This document shows positions 43,161 through 51,940 of a DNA stretch of 64,000 nucleotides, piece by piece (position 1 is the stretch's first letter; every line of letters begins with the position of its first letter). This stretch comes from JANMJD01 sp963847945 (GTDB lineage Bacteria; Actinomycetota; Acidimicrobiia; Acidimicrobiales; Ilumatobacteraceae). Location: NCBI GenBank assembly GCA_963847945.1, contig CAWKBX010000009.1, positions 1,054,001 to 1,118,000 of the forward strand, given 5' to 3'. Below the pieces are notes generated by a model, which searched no databases, was not told the origin of the DNA, and saw nothing but the letters and a program-made list of their open reading frames with translations. Made by a program: the position numbers and the translations under genes.

Positions 43161-44429
43161 ATGGCGATCACCCCTCGGATCAAGTTCGGCGCGTTCCTGG
43201 CTCCGCATCACCCGGTCGGCGAGCATCCGACGCTGCAGATCCATCGCGATCTGGAGTTCGTGACCCACCTTGACCGACTCGGCTACGACGAGTTCTGGTG
43301 CGGCGAACACCACTCCAGTGGATGGGAGACGATCGCCTCGCCCGAGATGTTCCTCGCCGCGGCGGCCCAGGTCAGCCATACGATCAAGCTTGGTACCGGG
43401 GTGATTTCGCTGCCGTATCACCACCCGTTCAACGTCGCCCAGCGGATGGTGCAACTCGACCATATGTCGCGGGGTCGGGCGATTTTCGGGAGCGGACCGG
43501 GCGCCCTGCCGTCCGACGCCCGCACCTTGGGCATCAGCCCTCTCGTGCAGCGCGACCGCCAGGACGAGGCGATGGGCGTCATTCTGCGGATGCTGCGCGG
43601 CGAGCGTGTCGACCACGAATGTGAGTGGTTCACGCTGCGCGACGCCGAACTGCAAATCCTCCCGGTGCAAGACGACATGCCCGCGGCGACCGCCTCGTCG
43701 ATCAGCCCGAGTGGGATGCAGCTGGCGGGTAAACATGGCACCGGGGTCCTGTCGATCGCCTCGGCATCGACCGAGGGGCTCACCGCCTTGCCGACCCAAT
43801 GGGGTTTCGCCGAGGAGGCCGCGGCCATCCACGGGCAGACCGTCGATCGTCAGAACTGGCGGGTGATGATGTCGTGGCACATCGCCGAGACTCGCGAGCA
43901 GGCGCGTGCCGAGGCCGTGAACGGCCTGCAGCGGTGGCACAACGAGTACAACGTGTGGACCCTTGCCCGCCCCGGGGCGACCCACGTCGACGATGCCTGG
44001 AAGCTGCTCGATCAGGTGACGACGACCGGGTCGAACGGTGCCGCCGCCGTGGTCATCGGCACCCCCGACGACCTGGTCGCGGCGATCCGGGCGATGCAGG
44101 AGATCACCGGCGGGTTCGGGGTCGTGATGGGGTTCGCCCACGACTGGGCGAACATCGACGCTACTCGTCGAAGCTGGGATCTCGTCGCCCGCTACGTCGT
44201 CCCCGAGGTCAACGGCCTCACGCGGGGCCTCCGACGGTCGATGCAGTTCGTCCATGATCACCAGGGTGAATTGATGGCCGGGGCGACGGCGGCGATCATG
44301 CAAAAGGTGATGGCCCACGATGGCGCATCGAAGGCGATGGCGATCACGATGCAACAGATGGCGGCCGCGGCCCAAGGGCGCCAGTCGCAGTCGGAGTTCC
44401 GTCCAGGTGCCGCGCTCCCCGAGAGCTGA
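43161..44429 (+). CDS. LLM-class flavin-dependent oxidoreductase
   Basis: 422 aa from the ATG at 43161. A luciferase-like TIM barrel: FGAFLAPHHPVGEHPTLQIH, GYDEFWCGEHHSSGWE (about 50), KLGTGVISLPYHHPFNVAQR, MSRGRAIFGSGPGALPSDA, and later AVVIGTPDDLVAAI. These enzymes use FMN or F420, often as monooxygenases on hydrocarbons or sulfonates. It is closely similar in layout to the second LLM gene at 59120. It is divergent from the PhyH gene (74 bp) and convergent with the next gene. Confidence 0.88.
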   Translation: MAITPRIKFGAFLAPHHPVGEHPTLQIHRDLEFVTHLDRLGYDEFWCGEHHSSGWETIASPEMFLAAAAQVSHTIKLGTGVISLPYHHPFNVAQRMVQLDHMSRGRAIFGSGPGALPSDARTLGISPLVQRDRQDEAMGVILRMLRGERVDHECEWFTLRDAELQILPVQDDMPAATASSISPSGMQLAGKHGTGVLSIASASTEGLTALPTQWGFAEEAAAIHGQTVDRQNWRVMMSWHIAETREQARAEAVNGLQRWHNEYNVWTLARPGATHVDDAWKLLDQVTTTGSNGAAAVVIGTPDDLVAAIRAMQEITGGFGVVMGFAHDWANIDATRRSWDLVARYVVPEVNGLTRGLRRSMQFVHDHQGELMAGATAAIMQKVMAHDGASKAMAITMQQMAAAAQGRQSQSEFRPGAALPES

Positions 44430-44439
44430 ATCGGGCGCG

Positions 44440-46071
44440 CTATGCCGTGAGCGGCCATGCCGGGGGAAAGCCGGCGTGGCGCCATGCGGCCGCGGCGACG
44501 GCGGCAAACACGGCGTCGGAGCCGTTGACCGCCGGACCGTTGTCGGCCTCGATGGTGACCTCAATGCGCGGGGTGTCGATGGCCCGCAACGCGCCGAACG
44601 AGCGGATCGTCAGGTCGTGGACGACCCCGTCGTCATCGACGGCGAGACCTTCACTGCGCACCCAACCGAGGGCCATGTGAGCGGCGCCGATCGCGTATGA
44701 ACGCAACACGATCTCGTCGAGCGGGTCGCCGCAACGAACGTTGATATGAACGGTCCCGTCGGCGTCGATCATCGCTCTGGCGAGAGCACCGTTCGGCGCC
44801 TGAATCGTGTCGACGGCCAGCATCGTGCCCGTCGGGTCGAGCGAACCGGCGAGGGAACCGGCCGGCGAACGGGTGAGGAAGTCGGCCGGTGAACGGGTGA
44901 GCGAGCTGAGGAGCACCGCGGCTTCCACCCATCCTGCCCCGCGCAGGTCGAGCGATGTCGGCGGGCCGGCGAGGTCGACCTCTCCGACCGTCAATCCGGG
45001 CGCGACCCGGGTGATCGCCTGCACGATCCCGGGGGTGCGAGCCACCCGCACGATGCCCGACCCGTCGGCGCGCAGCCCGGCCGCCAGTGGTGGCCGCTTG
45101 GGGCCACGCCGCACCGAATCCTCCCGGGAGTACAACACCCGCACGGCGCGCCCGTGGCGATCGGCCAACTCGCGAGCGACGGCACCTACCGCGGAACTCG
45201 TCTTGCCGCCGAATGCTCCACCGTTGCCGAGCGAGGTCATCGGTTCGCCGCCGGGTAGACACCACGAGGCGTCGGGTTCGAGATAGGCCGGCTCGACCCA
45301 CGTGGTCTGCAGCGTGCGAACCCAGTCGCCGGGGGGCACGGCGATCGGCCAGGTCACCGGGGCGGTCGTCCGCCGACCCTGCACCTTGCCGGCCATCCGG
45401 CGCGCCTCGGTGAGGGTCTCGCCGACGACCCACTCGCCGTCGTCGCGCTGCAGGGCGATGAGCGCATCAGCCGGTGCGGTGTCGTCGGCGAAACCGCCTG
45501 CACCCAACGCCACATCGGGGTGGACCCGCTGCGGCGTTCCCCCCTCCAACTCCGCCCGCCGTTCCGCCCAATCCTGAACGCGTGTGGCTGGGTGGGCCGC
45601 TGCCCCGCCCACGCTCACGCATTGGGCGGCTTCGTGGATGGTCTGCCAGCCGGTGCACCGACAGAGGTGAGCGAGCAGTGCCTGATCGACGGCCTCGGTG
45701 GTCAGCGGTAAACGCTCGGCGGCCGCCGCGAGGCGCATGACGATCCCCGGGGTGCAGAAACCGCATTGGCTCCCACCGGTTGCCCACATGGCCTGCGACC
45801 ATGCCTCGGCTACCGCTGGGTCCAGCCCCTCGACGGTGGTCACCTCGCGGCCGCGAACCCGAGCCGCAGGGGTGACACAGGCCACCCGGGGAGACCCGTC
45901 GACCCAGACGGTGCAACAACCGCACTGGCCCTGAGGGCTGCAGCCATCCTTCGTCGAGCGGACATCCAACCGGTCGCGGAGCGCCTCCAACAACGAACAC
46001 CCGTCGTCGGGAATGACGACGGGTGTTCGATTGAGGTTGAACTCGATTTCGGGCCCACCATGCGGCAGCAT
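44440..46071 (-). CDS. [2Fe-2S] protein fused to a reduced molybdopterin-binding (xanthine dehydrogenase-like) domain
   Basis: 543 aa. Residues 1-80 form a plant-type ferredoxin domain (CSPQGQCGCCTVWVDG), then the second [2Fe-2S] domain of the xanthine oxidase family (GSQCGFCTPGIVMRL, LLAHLCRCTGW, to about residue 155). The rest contains pieces of the molybdopterin subunit: AYLEPDASWCLPGG, NGGAFGGKTSSAVG and SREDSVRRGPKRPP. The large subunit is normally about 750 aa, so about half is missing, and these parts are normally separate chains. An electron-transfer subunit with a vestigial catalytic domain is one reading. Confidence 0.75.
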   Translation of the reverse strand: MLPHGGPEIEFNLNRTPVVIPDDGCSLLEALRDRLDVRSTKDGCSPQGQCGCCTVWVDGSPRVACVTPAARVRGREVTTVEGLDPAVAEAWSQAMWATGGSQCGFCTPGIVMRLAAAAERLPLTTEAVDQALLAHLCRCTGWQTIHEAAQCVSVGGAAAHPATRVQDWAERRAELEGGTPQRVHPDVALGAGGFADDTAPADALIALQRDDGEWVVGETLTEARRMAGKVQGRRTTAPVTWPIAVPPGDWVRTLQTTWVEPAYLEPDASWCLPGGEPMTSLGNGGAFGGKTSSAVGAVARELADRHGRAVRVLYSREDSVRRGPKRPPLAAGLRADGSGIVRVARTPGIVQAITRVAPGLTVGEVDLAGPPTSLDLRGAGWVEAAVLLSSLTRSPADFLTRSPAGSLAGSLDPTGTMLAVDTIQAPNGALARAMIDADGTVHINVRCGDPLDEIVLRSYAIGAAHMALGWVRSEGLAVDDDGVVHDLTIRSFGALRAIDTPRIEVTIEADNGPAVNGSDAVFAAVAAAAWRHAGFPPAWPLTA

Positions 46072-46105
46072 GGACCCGAGAATAGGGAGGCCCGTGGGCC
46101 GCGCC

Positions 46106-46867
46106 TTATTCCTTGCCGGCGCTGAGCGAGTCCTGCCAGGCCTTGAGGGCCTCGAACTCGCCGAGGGCGGCGAGCCGCGACTGGCGCGGCCAGGTCTCGG
46201 GGTTGTGGATGCGGTGGCGATCATCGGCAGCGACGAGGATCTCGCGCAACCGATCGGCGGGGGTCTCGGCCAGATGTACCCACGTCTCGATGCCGGCCGC
46301 GTTGAAGACGCCTTCGAGCACCGGGCCGATGCCCTCGACGATTTTCAGGTCGTCCATCTTGATCGCCTTGCCGAAGGCGGCCCGACCACGGTCGAGATCG
46401 GCGGCACCCAGACCACCGGCAAAGGCGGCGAAGCCCATCGGGGCGGCTGATGGGGCCGGAGCGGCGGCGGCTGCGGCGAGTTGAGTGCGTAGATCACCGA
46501 TCGTTGCCTCGTGAGCCCCGACCAGGCCGTGCAGACGGGCGCGCTCGGCAACGACGCCGTCGTGATCGGCCTGGGCGACACCGGCGAACGCGGCAACCGG
46601 GGCGGCCGTGCTCTTCGCCGCCAGGCACGTCTTGAGGTCACTCTCGACTTCGCCGAGCTTGATCTTCAGGCGGTCCCGCTCGGCCACGACGGGCTCGAGG
46701 TTGGCAACACGGTTACGCAACCGGGTGACCTCTTCGGTCTCGGTGACCGACGTGCTGGTCGAGGCGCTGTTCTTACAACGCCACGAGTGCCACAGGTAAC
46801 CGAGGGCGGCTCCGAGGAGCACGCCCAGCAGGATCCAGATGAATCCTTTTCCAAATGTAAACGGCAT
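46106..46867 (-). CDS. Membrane-anchored coiled-coil protein with C-terminal helix-hairpin-helix domain
   Basis: 253 aa. One N-terminal helix (FIWILLGVLLGAALGYLW, about residues 9-26), a coiled coil (VTRLRNRVANLEPVVAERDR and onward to about 130), an Ala/Pro-rich linker and a C-terminal domain DDLKIVEGIGPVLEGVFNAAG that matches the LKxIxGIGPxxE helix-hairpin-helix found in envelope-associated proteins. It lies 12 bp downstream of the BON/OmpA gene, so both are probably made together. The role may be structural. Confidence 0.75.
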   Translation of the reverse strand: MPFTFGKGFIWILLGVLLGAALGYLWHSWRCKNSASTSTSVTETEEVTRLRNRVANLEPVVAERDRLKIKLGEVESDLKTCLAAKSTAAPVAAFAGVAQADHDGVVAERARLHGLVGAHEATIGDLRTQLAAAAAAPAPSAAPMGFAAFAGGLGAADLDRGRAAFGKAIKMDDLKIVEGIGPVLEGVFNAAGIETWVHLAETPADRLREILVAADDRHRIHNPETWPRQSRLAALGEFEALKAWQDSLSAGKE

Positions 46868-46879
46868 GGAAATCCTTCC

Positions 46880-48472
46880 TTACTGCTTCACAACAGTGAA
46901 GACGACGCGGCGATTCTTCGCCTTGTTTTCGGGTGTGTCGTTGGGTGCGATGGGCTGGCTTTCGCCGAACCCTTGGGCGGTGAGTTGCTCGGCGGGAACG
47001 CCGCGCTCGATCAGCGAGTCGCGAACCTGATTGGCTCGGGCGTCGCTGAGGGTCTGGTTGCCACCTTCGGAGCCATCGGCGTCGGTGTGGCCGTTGACGG
47101 CAATGCCAACCCCGGCGTACTTCTTGGCCAGCGCGGCGACCTTGTCCAAGATGGCGCCGGCTTCGGGCAGCAACGTCGACTTGCCTGGATCGAACGGGAT
47201 CGGTGACAGCGCGACCAGGTCGTTCAGTTCCTTCTCCAACTCGGTGGCCTGATCGGCGGTGGCGGCGGCGCGTGGCTCGATCGCCAAGTCGGTGGTGGCC
47301 ACGCCAACCTCGGCGGCAACCGTCTCGAAGGCAGCCTTCGTTTCCTCGCTGAGGTACTGACCGCTGGCATAGAACTTGGTTCCATCCCAGCCGGCAACAC
47401 CCGTGTAGAGGTTCGGCGGCATCGCCGTGATCATCTTGGCGAGTCCGTCGACGCCCGAGTCATCGGCCGCGGCAGGGTCGGCCAGGGTGAGTTCGTCGAT
47501 GACGTTCTCGGCTCTGACTCGAATACCGGCCGCATCGACCAGCTTCTTACGGGCTGCGTCGTTGGGCACGACGCCCGACAAGGTGATCTTGCCGGCAGCG
47601 TCGAGGGCCGATTCGGCATCGAACGAGACGGCCGGGGCCGGGGTGGCCGCGAGGGCCAGGTCAACGTTGGTCGTCTCGACGCCCGCGGCACCAATGGCCG
47701 CCGTGAGCGCGTCCTGCGCGCCGGCGTCGGGGTAGATGCCCTTGATGTAGAGGGCCGTGCCGTTGAACCCAGCCTCGCCCTCGACGACGTTGTCCTTCAT
47801 GCCACCGATCAGCGTGGCGAGCCCTTCGACGTGCGGGTCGCTGCCCGCACCGTCGATGCCGGCCACGGTCAGCTCATCGGCGACATTGCCCGCTCCGAAG
47901 GCATCGGTGGCGGCCTTGACGAGCGAGGCGCGCTGGTCGTCGCTATCGACGACTCCGCTGAGGACGACTCCGGCGGCTTCAGGAGCCAAGACGGCCGAGG
48001 CCTTCAGCTGCGACGCCGCGGCCACGGCCTCGGTGACGACGGGAGCGGCCGTGGTGGCCGGCTCCGGAGCAGCCGCGGCCGTGGTGGCCGGGGCGGGCTC
48101 GGCAGCCGGGGCCGCACTGCAGCTGGCGTCGTCAATGTCAATCTTGCGGACGCCCTTGATGTCTTCGGCCAGTTTCTTGAGGACCGGCTCGTCGACAGGC
48201 CCGGTACACACGATGGTGCCGTCCTGCCCGCTGAAGTCGGCCGTGACGTTGAAGCCCTCGGCTGTCGCAGCAGCTTGGACCTTCTTGGTCAACTCCCGCT
48301 CGATGCCGGGTGCCGTGGCAAGCGGCGCAACGATCGCCAGGGCCGCGGCACCAAGCCCGAGCACAGGGAGTAGTTTTCCTGCCAGTGCTCGATTGTGGTC
48401 GCGGGACCCACGTCGTGTCGTGGTGGTGACGACGTCGCGTTGAACGCGACTGCCGCCCGTTGGTTGGTTCAT
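46880..48472 (-). CDS. OmpA-family cell-wall-binding protein with BON-like repeats (ArfA-like)
   Basis: 530 aa. An N-terminal membrane helix (LLPVLGLGAAALAIVAPLAT, about 34-53) is followed by three or more BON-like repeats (LTKKVQAAATAEGFNVTADF; ITLSGVVPNDAARKKLVDAA; VVLSGVVDSDDQRASLVKAA), and an Ala/Thr/Glu linker near 115-135. The C-terminal OmpA domain (about 420-530) has the peptidoglycan-binding NGHTDADGSEGGNQTLSDAR and FGESQPIAPNDTPENKAKNR. The order helix-BON-OmpA is that of mycobacterial ArfA. It should span the membrane-wall space in this apparently monoderm actinobacterium. Confidence 0.88.
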   Translation of the reverse strand: MNQPTGGSRVQRDVVTTTTRRGSRDHNRALAGKLLPVLGLGAAALAIVAPLATAPGIERELTKKVQAAATAEGFNVTADFSGQDGTIVCTGPVDEPVLKKLAEDIKGVRKIDIDDASCSAAPAAEPAPATTAAAAPEPATTAAPVVTEAVAAASQLKASAVLAPEAAGVVLSGVVDSDDQRASLVKAATDAFGAGNVADELTVAGIDGAGSDPHVEGLATLIGGMKDNVVEGEAGFNGTALYIKGIYPDAGAQDALTAAIGAAGVETTNVDLALAATPAPAVSFDAESALDAAGKITLSGVVPNDAARKKLVDAAGIRVRAENVIDELTLADPAAADDSGVDGLAKMITAMPPNLYTGVAGWDGTKFYASGQYLSEETKAAFETVAAEVGVATTDLAIEPRAAATADQATELEKELNDLVALSPIPFDPGKSTLLPEAGAILDKVAALAKKYAGVGIAVNGHTDADGSEGGNQTLSDARANQVRDSLIERGVPAEQLTAQGFGESQPIAPNDTPENKAKNRRVVFTVVKQ

Positions 48473-48609
48473 ACCGGTATGGACTCCTCACCCGTGCAGA
48501 AGTCGCGGAAACTTCTAGGTCGAATGGACTACTTATCACCCCTGGTGGGCACCGGCAACAATGGGTGGGCAGATTCTTGCCAAATTCCCCATGCCGATAG
48601 CGTGATGGG

Positions 48610-49455
48610 ATGCATCTCGGCCGTCGAAAGTTTCTAGCGCTCACTGGACTGGCCCTGGCCGGATGCGGTTCGAGCGGAGGGTCATCGAGCGATGTTCAGG
48701 CTCCACCCGGCGGCTACTCGATCGGTCGTCGCTTCCCTTCGACGGTGTTGGTGCCCGGCAAGGTCCGCCTGCCGATCTCGTTGCAGGCCGGCGGCGAAGC
48801 GGTGCTTGAAGGGCCGTCTACGTTGACCGGAAAACTCGTTGATGGCCAGGGAAAAGTCGTCGCCGAGTCGATGACCGCCGTTCGTCGGGGTGCGGGTTTG
48901 GCGGTGCCTTTCTGGGCGTTCGAAGCCCAGGTTGCCGAGCCGGGCTTCTACACGCTGCAGGTCGACGACGGTCCGGCCGATGGCTTGGGCGTACAGATCA
49001 ATGATCCGGCTCAAGTGGCGGTTCCACTGACTGGGCAGCCGCTTCCGCCGTTCGACACCCCGACGGTGGGTGATGGTCGCGGGGTGAATCCGATTTGCAC
49101 CCGCGATCCGGTCTGCCCGCTGCATGAGCTCACGTTGACGGAAGCCCTGGCGACGGGCAAACCGGTCGCATATCTGATCGGCACCCCGGCGTACTGCCAA
49201 ACCGGTGTTTGTGGCCCGGTGCTCGACTTCCTGCTCACGGCACGCGACAAATTCGGCGACAAAATCGCCATGGTCCACGCCGATATCTACACCGACAACT
49301 CGATCAAGACCGTGTCGCCCGCGGTGCTCGCCTACCAAATGGACTACGAGCCCGCGCTGTTCATCGCCAACGCCTCAGGCATCATCGTCGAACGCCTCGA
49401 CGCCGTCTGGGACGCCGACGAACTAGACCTCGCGCTCAAACTGGTCACGAACTGA
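48610..49455 (+). CDS. Lipoprotein with thioredoxin-like C-terminal domain
   Basis: 281 aa. GRRKFLALTGLALAGC is a lipobox signal with a twin-arginine-like RRKF motif, giving an exported lipid-anchored protein. The middle is a beta sandwich (VPGKVRLPISLQAGGEAVLE); the last 120 residues have a thioredoxin-like pattern with GTPAYCQTGVCGPVLDFLL, a CxxxxC rather than CxxC pair, plus VHADIYTD and DYEPALFIANASG. A redox or metallochaperone role outside the membrane is plausible. Confidence 0.7.
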   Translation: MHLGRRKFLALTGLALAGCGSSGGSSSDVQAPPGGYSIGRRFPSTVLVPGKVRLPISLQAGGEAVLEGPSTLTGKLVDGQGKVVAESMTAVRRGAGLAVPFWAFEAQVAEPGFYTLQVDDGPADGLGVQINDPAQVAVPLTGQPLPPFDTPTVGDGRGVNPICTRDPVCPLHELTLTEALATGKPVAYLIGTPAYCQTGVCGPVLDFLLTARDKFGDKIAMVHADIYTDNSIKTVSPAVLAYQMDYEPALFIANASGIIVERLDAVWDADELDLALKLVTN

Positions 49456-49501
49456 GGCAAGAAACGCGCGAGAAGGCGAACCCTGAGCACGCGTGAGCGT
49501 C

Positions 49502-49647
49502 AAGCGCCGCTAGGCGTAGCGAACGCGAGGGAGCGGAGACCAGTCCCGAGAATTCAGGATGGCGTGAAGCGCCGCTAGGCGTAGCGAACGCGAGGGAGCG
49601 GTCAAAGCGAGCCGTCAGGCGAGCGGAGACCAGTCCCGAGAATTCAG
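49502..49647. repeat. Interspersed direct repeats in the gap before erpA
   Basis: A 35-bp unit (beginning AAGCGCCGCTAGGCG) occurs at 49502-49536 and 49567-49601, and a 27-bp unit (beginning GAGCGGAGACC, ending GAATTCAG) at 49531-49557 and 49621-49647. In the second copy about 20 extra bases separate the two modules. They probably arose by one duplication followed by insertion. Nothing else is visible in the 198-bp gap. Confidence 0.85.
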
Positions 49648-49653
49648 AACAGC

Positions 49654-49974
49654 TCAGGAGAAGCTTGAGCCGCAGCCGCAGGTCTTGGTGGCGTTGGGGT
49701 TGGTGATCGCGAAGCCGGCCTGCTGCAGGCCGTCTTTGTAGTCGAGGGTGGCCCCGATGAGCATCTGGGCGCTCGCCGAATCGACCACCACCTTGACGTC
49801 GCCAAACGTCATCAGCTCGTCTTCGGCCTCGACGTCGCCATCGAAGAACATTTCGTACGAGAAGCCCGAGCAGCCGCCGGGGCGCACCGCGACCCGCAGC
49901 GCCAGTTCCGGCTGGCCCTCGGCTTCAAGCAACTCGCGGACCTTGACGGCAGCGGTATCGGTGAGGGTGATCAT
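49654..49974 (-). CDS. erpA: A-type iron-sulfur cluster carrier (IscA/ErpA/HesB family)
   Basis: 106 aa, the usual length, with the three cluster-binding cysteines: GGCSGFSYEM (about residue 35) and TCGCGS at the C terminus. It passes assembled Fe-S clusters to target proteins. The neighbours are a SufR-like regulator and mrp, so this is an Fe-S maturation set. No UGA replaces a cysteine. Confidence 0.92.
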   Translation of the reverse strand: MITLTDTAAVKVRELLEAEGQPELALRVAVRPGGCSGFSYEMFFDGDVEAEDELMTFGDVKVVVDSASAQMLIGATLDYKDGLQQAGFAITNPNATKTCGCGSSFS

Positions 49975-50010
49975 CGTGGTTTCCTCCTGTACAGGAACGT
50001 ATTTTGCACG

Positions 50011-50679
50011 CTACCGGCTGGCAACGGCGACTTGGCACGGGGTGCGCGAGGCGAGCGTGCAGAACTCGCGGACTTCGGCGTCGCCCATCGTGTCGACGAA
50101 TCCCTCGACCAGCCCGCGATGCAGCGAGCAGACCAGTTCGGGATAGGCCTCGGCGAGCGGGCGGAAGGGGCAATGGGTGAAGGCGACGACCGCGGTTTCA
50201 CCGTCGGCGGCAGTGTCGACGACGGGGTCGAAACCGAGGTGGTCGAGTTCACCGACGAGGGCTTCCAGGCAGCTGGGAGCGTCGGCATACCCATCGGCTG
50301 CCGCGGCGCCCTGACGGAAGCCGACCGCGGTGGCGTCGGCGGGGTCGATGCCGGCGACCGAGGCGAGCCGGGCCAGCATCGTCGCCAACATCGTGGTGGC
50401 GGGTGGTTCGAAACCGAACGACGGAGCATCGGCGGCGACCGAGTAGCGGTGTTGGGGGCGGCCGACTTCGCCGCGACCGTCAACGGTGATGTCGAGCAGG
50501 CCGACGTCGCGCATCCGTTCCAAGTGGGGGCGAACGGTGTTGGGGTGCAGCGTCAGTGCGTCGGCCAGCTCGGCGGTGGCCAACGGGCGTGGCGACCGCA
50601 ATAGCTCCAGGTAGATGGCGTAGCGCGTGTTGTCGCCGAGTGCCTTGAGCACCTCGAGCGGGGGGACACCATTGACCAC
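50011..50679 (-). CDS. SufR-like/ArsR-type transcriptional regulator
   Basis: 222 aa. An N-terminal winged helix (LEVLKALGDNTRYAIYLELL, TLHPNTVRPHLERMRDVGLL, residues about 8-70) is followed by a ligand domain with four cysteines toward the C terminus: THCPF, ELVCSLHRG, REFCTL and RTPCQV. This spacing and the ArsR-like fold are those of SufR, an Fe-S-sensing repressor of suf genes. It is divergent from mrp with 31 bp between starts and upstream of erpA, so it probably controls both. Confidence 0.75.
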   Translation of the reverse strand: MVNGVPPLEVLKALGDNTRYAIYLELLRSPRPLATAELADALTLHPNTVRPHLERMRDVGLLDITVDGRGEVGRPQHRYSVAADAPSFGFEPPATTMLATMLARLASVAGIDPADATAVGFRQGAAAADGYADAPSCLEALVGELDHLGFDPVVDTAADGETAVVAFTHCPFRPLAEAYPELVCSLHRGLVEGFVDTMGDAEVREFCTLASRTPCQVAVASR

Positions 50680-50710
50680 CGCCCCAATTTACACGGTCTC
50701 GGCCGGTACA

Positions 50711-51916
50711 ATGCGCGCCGTGGCCCGCTCCACCGTTACTCCTCCCACCGTCGATGAGGTGCTCGGGCTGTTGCGCGGTGTGATCGACCCGGAACTTGGC
50801 GGCAACGTCGTCGATCTCGGCATGGCGCATGTCGCCTCGATCTCTGATGATGGCGTCGTCAAGATCACCGTCAAGTTGACGATCAAGGGCTGCCCACTGC
50901 GGGTGCAGATTCGCAATGACGTCGAAACCCGCATCTCGTCGCACCCCGGCGTGTCGAAGGTGACCATCGACTGGGGCGAGATGACCGCCGAGGAACGCAC
51001 CGAGGTGATGACCAAGGCCCGCTGGAATGCGGCGCAGTCGGCCACCGACACCGCCGTTCCGTTGAACGCCCGGGTGTTGGCGATCGCCTCGGGCAAGGGC
51101 GGCGTCGGCAAATCGTCGGTCACCGTCAACCTCGCCGCGGCGATCGCCTCGATGGGCAACACCGTCGGCGTGCTCGATGCCGACATCTGGGGCTTCTCGA
51201 TCCCGCGGATGCTCGGCATGGGCGACCGGCTGGAAGCCCGCCACGTCGATGGGTCCGAGAAGCCCAAGATCATCCCCAACGAACGTCGAGTCGGGTCGGG
51301 ATTGTTGAAGGTCGTGTCGACCGGCATGCTCGTCGACGACGAGGGCACGGCGTTGATGTGGCGGGGATTGATGCTGACCAAGGCGGTCGAGCAGTTCCTC
51401 AACGACGTCCACTGGGGCACGCTCGACTACCTGTTGATCGACATGCCACCCGGCACCGGTGACGTGCAGATGGGCCTGGCGCGGATGCTGCCGCGCACCG
51501 ACTTGATCATCGTCACCACCCCGGCGGTGTCGGCCCAGAAGGTGGCGATCCGTGCCGCCGACATGGCCCGGCGGTCGTTTCTGCGGGTCGCCGGCGTCAT
51601 CGAGAACATGACCGCCTTCACCTGCGACCACGGCACGTCGTACGCGTTGTTCGGCTCGGGCGGCGGCCAGACGCTGGCCGACGAGGTCGGCGCCCCGCTG
51701 CTCGGCCAGGTGCCGATCGAACCCTCGGTGGCCGCCGGCGGCGACTCGGGTGAGCCCGTCGCGCTCGCGGGCGTGGGCGCGGCGGCCGACGCGTTCCGGG
51801 CAATCGCCCAGCGCCTGGTCAGCGAGACTGTGCCACCAATGGCGCTGGCCGGCTGCTCGGCCCGGCTGTTGGAGACCATCGAGATTGCGCTCGGTCCGAA
51901 GCCTACCACCCGCTGA
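50711..51916 (+). CDS. mrp: Mrp/NBP35-family iron-sulfur cluster carrier ATPase
   Basis: 401 aa from the ATG at 50711. A MIP18/DUF59 domain (LGLLRGVIDPELGGNVVDLG, residues about 15-34) precedes a deviant Walker A P-loop SGKGGVGKSS (about 132), VLDADIWGFS (Walker A'), LLIDMPPGTGD (about 255) and NMTAFTCDHG. The CxxC pair that binds a bridging cluster in classical ApbC is reduced to one Cys, as in many actinobacterial forms. It transfers Fe-S clusters. Confidence 0.92.
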   Translation: MRAVARSTVTPPTVDEVLGLLRGVIDPELGGNVVDLGMAHVASISDDGVVKITVKLTIKGCPLRVQIRNDVETRISSHPGVSKVTIDWGEMTAEERTEVMTKARWNAAQSATDTAVPLNARVLAIASGKGGVGKSSVTVNLAAAIASMGNTVGVLDADIWGFSIPRMLGMGDRLEARHVDGSEKPKIIPNERRVGSGLLKVVSTGMLVDDEGTALMWRGLMLTKAVEQFLNDVHWGTLDYLLIDMPPGTGDVQMGLARMLPRTDLIIVTTPAVSAQKVAIRAADMARRSFLRVAGVIENMTAFTCDHGTSYALFGSGGGQTLADEVGAPLLGQVPIEPSVAAGGDSGEPVALAGVGAAADAFRAIAQRLVSETVPPMALAGCSARLLETIEIALGPKPTTR

Positions 51917-51940
51917 TCTGGCCGCTGACCAGGTCAGTTG

